A stretch of DNA of 12,971 bases from Solirubrobacterales bacterium (GTDB lineage: Bacteria > Actinomycetota > Thermoleophilia > Solirubrobacterales > Solirubrobacteraceae): positions 1-12,971 of the forward strand of contig JACDAP010000294.1 in the NCBI GenBank assembly GCA_013695395.1, written 5' to 3'. A program made the position numbers and the translations under genes. This document shows, piece by piece, positions 1-5,587 of the stretch. Each line of letters starts with the position of its first letter. The stretch's first letter is position 1. The notes below the pieces were generated by a model. That model saw only the letters and a list, made by a program, of their open reading frames with translations. It did not search any database and was not told where the DNA came from.

Positions 1-2
1 AG

Positions 3-2075
3 CGCGGCGCCGCGACCTTCGTCGGCACCTTCGACGGCCACCCGTACGTCGCGCCGTTCAGCGGCAACATCATCGAGCTGTGCCCCGTCGGCGCGCTCAC
101 CTCGCGGCCCTACCGCTTCCGCGCGCGTCCGTGGGACATCGAGAACGCGGGCACCGTCTGCACCCTCTGCCCCGCGCAGTGCAACGTCGCCTTCACCGTC
201 CGCGACGACCGCGCCCTGCGCGTGCTCGCCCGCGAGAACGAGGCGGTCGACGACGGCTGGCTCTGCGACAAGGGACGCTTCGCGTACCAGTCGATCCATG
301 TCGAGGAGCGCGTGACCGCGCCGATGATCCGCGACGGCGGCGTCCTGCGCGAGGTCACTTGGGATCGGGCCCTCGACGAGGCGAAGGGCGCGCTGTCGAA
401 GGCGGGCGGTCACGTCGCGGGCCTCGCCGGCGGCGAGAGCACCAACGAGGAGGGCTTCCTCCTCCAGCGGCTCGTGCGCGACGTCCACGGCTCCGGGCTG
501 GTCGACTCGCGCACGGGCGACGGTCTCGCCCGTGCGCAGCTGCTCGCGCTCGGCGATCCGGCGCTCCAGGCCACGGTGCAGGACCTCGAGTTCGCCCACA
601 CCGTGCTCGTGCTCGGGACCGAGCCGGTCGACGACGCGCCGATCCTCGACCTGCGCATCCGCAAGGGCGTCCGCCGCAACCGCGTGCAGCTCGCCGTCGC
701 CACGCCACGGCCGTCCTCGCTCGATCCGAACGCAGTCCTCTCGCTCCGTTACGCGCCCGGGGCCGAGGCCGCGTTCCTGGCCGCGGTCAGCGGTGCCTTC
801 TATGGCGGCGCGGTCGAGGATCTCGCGGCTGCCGCCGGCGCCGACGCCGCGCAGGTCACCGAGCTCGCGACCATGTTGCGCACGAGCGGCGGGAACGCTC
901 CCGCCGACATCGTGATCCTCTACGGCGAGCAGATGCTCTCGGCGGGCGAGGCACTCGCCCAGCCGCTGCTGAAGCTCTCGGGCGCGCTCGGCCTCGGCTC
1001 GCGCGCCGGCGCCGGGCTCCTCGGGATCCCGACCTCGACGAACGGCCGCGGTCTCCGTGAGGTCGGCGTCCTGCCCGACGCGGGCCCCGGGCTGACGTCT
1101 CGCGCGGGCGCCGGTGCCGGCGGTGCCGACGAGATCGCCCGGGCAGCGGCCGACGGCGAGATCTCCGTTCTCTACCTCCTGCACACGGACCCCCTCCGCG
1201 ACCAGCCGCAGCGCGCCGTGTGGGACCGCGCCCTGGAGAAGACCACCCACGTCATCGCCCACGCGGGCTTCATGACCGAGGCGATCCGCGAGCACGCCAC
1301 CGTCGTCTTCCCCGCCGAGTCCTACGCGGAGAAGGAGGGCACGATCGTGCACCCGGAGGGCCGCCTGCAGCGGCTGCGCCCGGCGATCGGCCGCCCCGCC
1401 GGTGTCCGCGCCGAATGGCAGGTGCTCCACGAGCTCTGCGTCGCCGGCGGCTCCGACGAGGTCGTCCACACCGTGCACTCCGCGACGCAGCAGCTCTTGG
1501 CCGCCGTGCCGTTCTACGCGGGGCTGACGATCGACACGATCGGCCCCAAGGGCACCCGCTGGTGGGAGGACGCCACCCGCGCCTCCGCCTGGCCCACCGC
1601 GACGGCGCAGCTCCCCGCCGCAGGGGGTTCCGCAAAAAGTGACGATATGGGTCACCTTTCGCGCAAACCCCCCAGCGCCGCGACGCCGAACCAAGTAGGG
1701 GGTCGCGAGAACGGCGGAGTGAGCGACCCCCAAGGAGGGGGTCGCGAGATCGGCGGGGTGAGCGACCCCGGGGCGCTGCGCCTCGGGACGTTCCGCTCGA
1801 TCTGGGCCGCGCCCGAGGTCGAGGCCTCGCCCGCGCTCAGGTTCCTGCACCCGCGCCAGAAGCTCGAGCTCGCCCCGGCCGACGCCGAGCGGCTCGGCGT
1901 GGGGCACGGCGAGCACGTGGTGGTCGGCAGCGACGCAGCGTCCGTCGAGGCGGTCGTCGTGCTGCGGCACGGTGCTCCCGAAGGCTCCGTGTTCCTCCAG
2001 ACCGGGATCGGCGACGGTGCCGCCAACGTCCTCGAGGGCCCCCTCGTCGAGATCAGGAAGGCGGCAATCGTATGA
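3..2075 (+). CDS. nuoG: NADH-quinone oxidoreductase subunit G, 5' end missing
   Basis: Fe-S subunit of the complex I peripheral arm; about 690 residues are present. The frame is open from the left edge, so the N-terminal 2Fe-2S and most of the N3/N4 region lie outside. Seen: a CPVGALT motif at fragment residues 27-33, which fits the last N4 ligand. A C-x2-C-x3-C-x27-C set at C53, C56, C60 and C88 fits the extra 4Fe-4S cluster (N7) of the molybdopterin-oxidoreductase-like domain. A long molybdopterin-fold region follows (about 95-530), then a linker full of repeats (about 541-590) and a C-terminal dinucleotide-binding-like domain (about 592-690). An internal ATG at 222 is not the start, because conserved cysteines lie upstream of it. 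The stop overlaps the nuoH start as ATGA. Its oddity is palindromic DNA repeats inside the coding linker. The assignment is secure; retention of N7 is inferred from the cysteine pattern. Confidence 0.95.
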   Translation, partial: RGAATFVGTFDGHPYVAPFSGNIIELCPVGALTSRPYRFRARPWDIENAGTVCTLCPAQCNVAFTVRDDRALRVLARENEAVDDGWLCDKGRFAYQSIHVEERVTAPMIRDGGVLREVTWDRALDEAKGALSKAGGHVAGLAGGESTNEEGFLLQRLVRDVHGSGLVDSRTGDGLARAQLLALGDPALQATVQDLEFAHTVLVLGTEPVDDAPILDLRIRKGVRRNRVQLAVATPRPSSLDPNAVLSLRYAPGAEAAFLAAVSGAFYGGAVEDLAAAAGADAAQVTELATMLRTSGGNAPADIVILYGEQMLSAGEALAQPLLKLSGALGLGSRAGAGLLGIPTSTNGRGLREVGVLPDAGPGLTSRAGAGAGGADEIARAAADGEISVLYLLHTDPLRDQPQRAVWDRALEKTTHVIAHAGFMTEAIREHATVVFPAESYAEKEGTIVHPEGRLQRLRPAIGRPAGVRAEWQVLHELCVAGGSDEVVHTVHSATQQLLAAVPFYAGLTIDTIGPKGTRWWEDATRASAWPTATAQLPAAGGSAKSDDMGHLSRKPPSAATPNQVGGRENGGVSDPQGGGREIGGVSDPGALRLGTFRSIWAAPEVEASPALRFLHPRQKLELAPADAERLGVGHGEHVVVGSDAASVEAVVVLRHGAPEGSVFLQTGIGDGAANVLEGPLVEIRKAAIV
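1623..1672. repeat. nested palindrome inside the nuoG coding region
   Basis: Outer arms are GGGGGTT (1623-1629) and AACCCCC (1666-1672). Nested inside are CGC (1631-1633) with GCG (1661-1663), and GTGAC (1639-1643) with GTCAC (1651-1655), around a 7-base centre. The core is A/T-rich against a very GC-rich background. It is translated in frame, contributing a polar low-complexity stretch to the NuoG linker. The symmetry looks like a dispersed palindromic element (REP or small MITE type). Copies elsewhere in the genome cannot be checked here. Confidence 0.6.
1698..1769. repeat. two tandem palindromic units (39-bp period) in nuoG
   Basis: Unit 1 has arms GGGGGTCGC (1698-1706) and GCGACCCCC (1723-1731), a perfect 9-bp stem with a 16-base loop. 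Unit 2 has GGGGTCGC (1738-1745) and GCGACCCC (1762-1769), an 8-bp stem with a 16-base loop. The two loops differ at only two positions. The period of 39 bp equals 13 codons, so nuoG stays in frame and the protein gains two near-identical 13-residue segments (GGRENGGVSDPQG and GGREIGGVSDPGA). This resembles REP-type elements expanded in a tolerant interdomain linker. Origin and mobility are inferred. Confidence 0.75.
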
Positions 2076-3112
2076 ACGGACTCGCGCCCGTCCTCGGGGT
2101 GGTCGGCTACTACGAGCCGTGGTGGATCCAGATCATCAAGTCGATCGTGATCTTCGCGCTCGGCCTGCAGATCGTCCCGATCGTCCTGCTCGGCGAGCGC
2201 AAGCTGCTCGGCCGCTTCCAGGGCCGCCCCGGTCCGAACCGCGTCGGTCCCTTCGGCCTGCTGCAGCCGCTGGCGGACATCGGCAAGCTCGCCTTCAAGG
2301 CGGACTTCCGGCCGCGGACCTCGATCGGCTGGCTCTTCCAGCTCGCCCCGATCATCTCGATCCTCACCGCCGCCGCGGCGTTCTCGATCATCCCGTTCGG
2401 CGACACCGTCGACATCTTCGGCACGCCGGTCGGCCTCTACGGGGTCGACGTCTCGATCGGCCCGCTGTACCTCTTCGCGTTCGGTGCGGTGGCCTTCTAC
2501 GGGATCATGCTCGGCGGCTGGGCGAGCGGCTCGAAGTACTCGTTCCTCGGCGCGATGCGCGCCGCCGCGCAGCTGATCTCCTACGAGGTCTCCCAGGGGC
2601 TTGCACTGCTCGGCGTCGTCATGACCGCCGGGACGCTCTCGCTCACCGAGATCGTCCAGGCCCAGCAGGGCATGTGGTACGTCGTCCCGCAGTTCCTGGG
2701 CTTCCTGATCTTCCTGGTCGCGAGCTTCGCGGAGACCAACCGCGCGCCGTTCGACCTGGTCGAGGCCGACGCCGAGCTGGTCGGCGGCTACAACACCGAG
2801 TACGGCGGGGCCCGCTTCGCCTCGTTCTTCTTCGCGGAGTACCTGAACATCCTGGTCGTCTCCGGGATCATGGTCACCGTGTTCCTCGGCGGCTGGCTGC
2901 TGCCCTTCGGGATCAACCCGCCGACCTTCGTCGATCCGTTCGTCGTGCTCGGCAAGATGGCGCTCTTCGTCGTCTTCTTCATCTGGGTCCGCGCGACGCT
3001 GCCCCGCCTGCGCTACGACCAGCTGATGAGCTTCGGCTGGAAGATCCTCCTGCCCCTGGCCACCCTCAACGCCCTCGTCACCGCGATCCTCGTCGTGGTG
3101 CTCGACAGCTAG
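2072..3112 (+). CDS. nuoH: NADH-quinone oxidoreductase subunit H
   Basis: Membrane subunit that forms most of the quinone chamber and the first proton-path segment of complex I; 346 residues, close to the usual 320-350. Seen: the family signature [20 protein letters not shown] at residues 41-60, running into [19 protein letters not shown] (63-81). [14 protein letters not shown] (170-183) and the acidic loop [20 protein letters not shown] (221-240) also match, as does the C-terminal [18 protein letters not shown] region. Several hydrophobic helices are evident. The ATG overlaps the nuoG stop (ATGA), and an AGGAAGG about 10 bases upstream serves as ribosome binding site. It is co-transcribed and probably translationally coupled with nuoG; nuoI follows after 7 bases. 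Nothing is missing from the conserved charged residues I could check. Confidence 0.97.
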   Translation: MNGLAPVLGVVGYYEPWWIQIIKSIVIFALGLQIVPIVLLGERKLLGRFQGRPGPNRVGPFGLLQPLADIGKLAFKADFRPRTSIGWLFQLAPIISILTAAAAFSIIPFGDTVDIFGTPVGLYGVDVSIGPLYLFAFGAVAFYGIMLGGWASGSKYSFLGAMRAAAQLISYEVSQGLALLGVVMTAGTLSLTEIVQAQQGMWYVVPQFLGFLIFLVASFAETNRAPFDLVEADAELVGGYNTEYGGARFASFFFAEYLNILVVSGIMVTVFLGGWLLPFGINPPTFVDPFVVLGKMALFVVFFIWVRATLPRLRYDQLMSFGWKILLPLATLNALVTAILVVVLDS

Positions 3113-3115
3113 GAG
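3111..3115 (+). promoter_or_regulatory. Shine-Dalgarno of nuoI overlapping the nuoH stop
   Basis: AGGAG shares bases with the TAG stop of nuoH and lies 4 bases before the GTG at 3120. It supports the GTG start of nuoI and implies coupling of nuoH termination to nuoI initiation. Confidence 0.6.
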
Positions 3116-3119
3116 CCCC

Positions 3120-3668
3120 GTGATCGATTCGAGCAAGGACTGGCGCCCCGCCGACGACGAGATCATCGTCGTCCACGGCCCCACGCCCGGCGGCGCCGGG
3201 GGTGCCTACCGCATCTTCGGGGAGACGCTGCGCGGCCTGAAGACGACCTTCGTCAACGCGACCAAGGGCACCACCACCATCTCCTACCCCGAGGAGAAGG
3301 TCCCGGTCTACCCGCGCTTCCGGGGTCGCCACCGGCTTCACCGCTTCGAGGACACGGGCCTCGAGAAGTGCGTCGGGTGCTCGCTCTGCGCCGCCGCCTG
3401 CCCCGCGGACTGCATCCGCGTGGTCGCTGCGGAGAACACACCTGAGCATCGCGTGAGCGCGGGCGAGCGCTACGCGAGCGTCTACGAGATCAACCTCTCG
3501 CGCTGCATCTTCTGCGGCTACTGCGAGGTCGCCTGCCCGTTCGACGCGATCACGATGGGCAACGACTACGAGATGAGCGACTACCACCGCTCCGACCTCA
3601 TCTTCACGAAGGAGATGCTCCTCGCCGAGCCCTTCGAGCGCAGCCCGATCCGGGCCGAGGGCGAGTAG
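3120..3668 (+). CDS. nuoI: NADH-quinone oxidoreductase subunit I
   Basis: Ferredoxin-like subunit carrying the two 4Fe-4S clusters (N6a, N6b) that pass electrons towards cluster N2 and quinone; 182 residues, normal for the family. Seen: two C-x2-C-x2-C-x3-C-P motifs, [13 protein letters not shown] (C84, C87, C90, C94) and [13 protein letters not shown] (C129, C132, C135, C139). An extra Cys98 sits just after the first motif. The amphipathic N-terminal region with [18 protein letters not shown] (56-73) is typical. The GTG start is chosen because an AGGAG precedes it by 4 bases and the gene then begins right after nuoH. The usual neighbour nuoJ does not follow directly: a degraded toxin-antitoxin pair and about 890 bases intervene. 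Confidence 0.97.
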   Translation: MIDSSKDWRPADDEIIVVHGPTPGGAGGAYRIFGETLRGLKTTFVNATKGTTTISYPEEKVPVYPRFRGRHRLHRFEDTGLEKCVGCSLCAAACPADCIRVVAAENTPEHRVSAGERYASVYEINLSRCIFCGYCEVACPFDAITMGNDYEMSDYHRSDLIFTKEMLLAEPFERSPIRAEGE

Positions 3669-3708
3669 CCGGAGCGCTTCGGCCCCCGGGCGAGCGACGG
3701 CGCGCTCG
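3669..3708 (+). terminator. possible stem-loops after nuoI
   Basis: Two short inverted repeats sit between the nuoI stop and the antitoxin remnant. The first is a near-palindrome CCGGAGCGCTTCGG (3669-3682, perfect if one G-T pair is allowed). The second is CGAGCG (3691-3696) with CGCTCG (3703-3708) around six bases. There is no T-tract. They could terminate or attenuate transcription after nuoI, or simply reflect GC-rich sequence. Confidence 0.25.
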
Positions 3709-3718
3709 GTGCCGCACC

Positions 3719-3987
3719 ATGCCGACCAAGCACGAGCGCATCTCCGTGGTGAAGGACCCCGAGCTCGCCGAGGCGATCGAGGCCGCGCGCCGCGAGCCCG
3801 GTGCCGAGCAGCGGCCTGCCGCGGCGATCGTGCGGGACCTCGCGCTTCGGGGGGCCGCGGCACAGCGGGAGCAGGAAGACGGGAACCGGCGCAAGCGCCG
3901 CGAGCTGGCCGAGATGGTGCAATCGGGCAACCCCCCTTGGGACCTGAGGTGCTCGCGAACATCGACGAGCTCGCGTGGGGCGTCTGA
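3719..3987 (+). pseudogene. VapB-like antitoxin, frameshifted
   Basis: Small charged protein starting at the ATG at 3719 (MPTKHERISVVKDPELAEAI). It looks like the short DNA-binding antitoxins that precede PIN-domain toxins in actinobacteria, with a likely ribbon-helix-helix-type N-terminus. The frame runs well to residues NPPWD. It then changes near 3941-3946: the expected C-terminal motif PEVLANIDELAWGV is encoded in the +1 frame and ends at TGA 3985-3987. One missing base explains this. Unrepaired, the original frame reads through into the toxin region and on to 4492. The toxin start overlaps its end, the usual arrangement for such pairs. The family call rests on remembered similarity and on the downstream PIN gene; the frame break is directly visible. 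It could also be a sequencing error. Confidence 0.65.
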
Positions 3988-4412
3988 GCGCCCCGTTCGC
4001 GTTCCTCGCGGACAAATCCGCCTGGGAACGCAGCGGCCACACGGCCATCGCAGGGGAGTGGCTCGACGCGGCCGAAGACCGGGACTCATGACCTGCTCGG
4101 TCGTGCGCTACGAGTTGCAGTACAGCACCCAGGACCTCGCCGCCTTCGACGCGCTCGGGGTCCAGCTCGCCGCGTTCGGCGACCTCCCCGTCACCGCCTC
4201 GACCCATCGCGCCGCGCACGCCGCCATGCGCGAGCTCGCCGCCGCCGGACCGCTCCTCCACCGGGTCCCGCTCCCCCGACCTGCTGATCGCCGCGACCGC
4301 GGCCGAGGCGGGTGTCGCGGTCGTCCACTGCGACGCGCACTTCGACCGGCTCGCCACCGTCCTTCCGTTCGAGAGCCACTGGCTCGTTCCGGCGGACGAG
4401 CTCGGCCGCTGA
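3975..4412 (+). pseudogene. PIN-domain (VapC-like) toxin with two compensating frame breaks
   Basis: VapC-type PIN-domain toxins are RNases that cleave tRNA or rRNA. From GTG 3975 the frame reads a start typical of this group, with FLADKSAWER giving the first acidic residue (codon at 4011). It hits a TGA at 4089. The homologous text continues one frame over (LMTCSVVRYELQYS, Glu codon 4112-4114). The original frame resumes after a five-C run at 4273-4277 (DLLIAATAAEAG, Asp codon 4278-4280; then CDAHFD, Asp codons 4332 and 4344) and ends at TGA 4410-4412. One apparent base loss near 4075-4085 and one gain in the C-run restore the frame. All the PIN acidic positions are still encoded, and the reconstructed length of about 145 residues is normal. 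As written, no active toxin can be made. Decay is the favoured reading; sequence error is the alternative. Confidence 0.7.
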
Positions 4413-4480
4413 ACCGGACCAGGCTGCTGCACGAGCCGCCGGGCACGTGCGGTTCAGCACCCACTCGCCGCCCCCGACCG

Positions 4481-4493
4481 GTCACTTCGTGAC
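4481..4493 (+). other. short hairpin between toxin remnant and nuoJ
   Basis: GTCAC (4481-4485) pairs with GTGAC (4489-4493) across a TTC loop. It lies in the 149-base gap between the toxin stop and the nuoJ ATG, upstream of the possible nuoJ promoter. It may be a weak terminator of the TA unit or an operator-like palindrome. No further evidence is visible; the rest of the gap holds only the possible -10 element. Confidence 0.3.
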
Positions 4494-4544
4494 AGGTTTG
4501 TGCGACTGCCGCGGACCGTCACGTTCTCCACCGGCCCGCGTGCA

Positions 4545-4550
4545 TAGACT
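4545..4550 (+). promoter_or_regulatory. possible -10 element for nuoJKLMN
   Basis: TAGACT fits the actinobacterial TANNNT -10 pattern and lies 11 bases before the nuoJ ATG, so the transcript would be nearly leaderless. No convincing -35 is seen. The context supports it: nuoJ is separated from nuoI by the TA remnant and has no clear Shine-Dalgarno. The thyX-like gene shows a very similar layout (TAGGCT, then TTGNNNATG). Confidence 0.35.
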
Positions 4551-4561
4551 GCCGGTTGCCC

Positions 4562-5272
4562 ATGGCCGAAGTCGTCTTCTTCCTCGCCGCGCTCGGTGCC
4601 CTCGCGGGCGCCGTCGGCACCGTGGCGCTCCGCAACCCGTTCTACTCCGTGCTCGCGCTCGTCGGGCACCTGATCTCGCTCGCGCTGCTCTTCCTGCTGC
4701 TGCGCGCCGAGTTCGTCGCGGCCGCACAGGTCGTCGTCTACGCCGGGGCGGTGATGGTGCTCTACATGTTCGTCGTCGCGTACGTCGGCGGCACGGACAT
4801 CCAGGTCGGTCCGCTGAACTCCCGGACCACCACCGCCGGGGCGATCCTCTTCGGGCTCGTGCTGTTCATCGAGCTCACGATCGCCATCCTCGGCACCGGC
4901 CTGAAGGCGCTCGGCACCGAGGGGGTCGGCATCGGCGCCGACGGCGTGGCCCGCGCCGGCGACGCCGGCTTCGGCACGCCGGAGCAGATCGGCGAGCTGC
5001 TGCTGACCAAGTTCCTGCTGCCCTTCGAGCTCGCCTCCTTCCTGCTGCTGATCGCCGCCGTCGGCGCGGTCACACTCGCCCGGCGCCGCGGGGGGCTCGG
5101 CGACCCGTCCGGCTCGACGATCACCCCGCTCGACCTCCTCCGTCCCCGTCACACGGGCACGATGGCCGAGGGCGTCGGCGGCTCCCGACGGATCACCTCG
5201 CAGGAGCAGGAGCAGGAGGGCGTCGAAGCCGGCGTCACGAGCGTCCGCCCGGACGACGAGGGCAAGGAGTAG
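4562..5272 (+). CDS. nuoJ: NADH-quinone oxidoreductase subunit J
   Basis: Membrane subunit joining the quinone module to the antiporter-like arm; 236 residues. Seen: RNPFYSVLALVGHLISLALL (residues 24-43) and the diagnostic segment AQVVVYAGAVMVLYMFVVAY (55-74), the helix that carries the pi-bulge in complex I structures. Later helices lie around 92-113 and 145-170. The roughly 60-residue hydrophilic C-terminus after the last helix, with a QEQEQEG run, is longer than in E. coli NuoJ (about 184 residues). The ATG at 4562 is preferred; an in-frame TTG at 4556 would add two residues. No good ribosome binding site precedes either, which fits a leaderless or short-leader message. nuoK follows after 3 bases. 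Confidence 0.93.
   Translation: MAEVVFFLAALGALAGAVGTVALRNPFYSVLALVGHLISLALLFLLLRAEFVAAAQVVVYAGAVMVLYMFVVAYVGGTDIQVGPLNSRTTTAGAILFGLVLFIELTIAILGTGLKALGTEGVGIGADGVARAGDAGFGTPEQIGELLLTKFLLPFELASFLLLIAAVGAVTLARRRGGLGDPSGSTITPLDLLRPRHTGTMAEGVGGSRRITSQEQEQEGVEAGVTSVRPDDEGKE
5264..5269 (+). promoter_or_regulatory. Shine-Dalgarno of nuoK within the nuoJ end
   Basis: AAGGAG lies 6 bases before GTG 5276 and directly before the nuoJ stop. It supports the GTG as the nuoK start. Confidence 0.6.
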
Positions 5273-5275
5273 CCC

Positions 5276-5575
5276 GTGGCGATCGAGTGGTACCTGGTCG
5301 TCTCGGCCCTGATCTTCTCCATCGGCGCCGGCGGCGTGATGACGCGGCGCAACCCGCTCGTGATCCTGCTCTGCCTCGAGCTGATGCTGAACTCCGCGAA
5401 CCTCGCGCTCATCGCGTTCTCGCGCATGCACGGGAACGCGGACGGGCAGATCTTCGCGATCATGGTCATGGTCGTCGCCGCCTGCGAGGTCTGCATCGGC
5501 CTCGGCGTGATCGTGGCGTTGTACCGCCGCCGGCTCCCCATCGACGTCGACGAGCTCCGCGAGCTCCAGGGCTAG
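5276..5575 (+). CDS. nuoK: NADH-quinone oxidoreductase subunit K
   Basis: Small three-helix membrane subunit (99 residues, the usual 100 or so), homologous to the MrpC antiporter subunit, between NuoJ and NuoN. Seen: the motif NPLVILLCLELMLNSANLAL (26-45) with Glu35, and VVAACEVCIGLGVIVALYRR (66-85) with Glu71. These match the two buried glutamates (E. coli Glu36 and Glu72) that couple the quinone site to the proton pumps; both are intact. The GTG start is supported by AAGGAG 6 bases upstream and by the expected N-terminal hydrophobic helix. It sits 3 bases after nuoJ, and its stop begins the ribosome binding site of nuoL. Confidence 0.97.
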   Translation: MAIEWYLVVSALIFSIGAGGVMTRRNPLVILLCLELMLNSANLALIAFSRMHGNADGQIFAIMVMVVAACEVCIGLGVIVALYRRRLPIDVDELRELQG

Positions 5576-5580
5576 GAGAA
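5574..5580 (+). promoter_or_regulatory. Shine-Dalgarno of nuoL overlapping the nuoK stop
   Basis: AGGAGAA begins inside the nuoK TAG stop and ends 7 bases before the GTG at 5588, fixing the nuoL start and suggesting translational coupling. Confidence 0.65.
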
Positions 5581-5587
5581 CTCCGCA

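Noticed and set aside
80..1060. Arg-rich open frame inside nuoG
   Set aside because: Its composition is a frame-shifted image of nuoG. The nuoG frame contains the Fe-S cysteine motifs.
1698..1769. CRISPR-like repeat
   Set aside because: There are only two units, directly adjacent without unique spacers and in frame in nuoG.
3941..4277. Programmed frameshifting in the toxin-antitoxin pair
   Set aside because: Three separate breaks are needed and two of them are not at clear slippery sites. Decay or sequence error is simpler.
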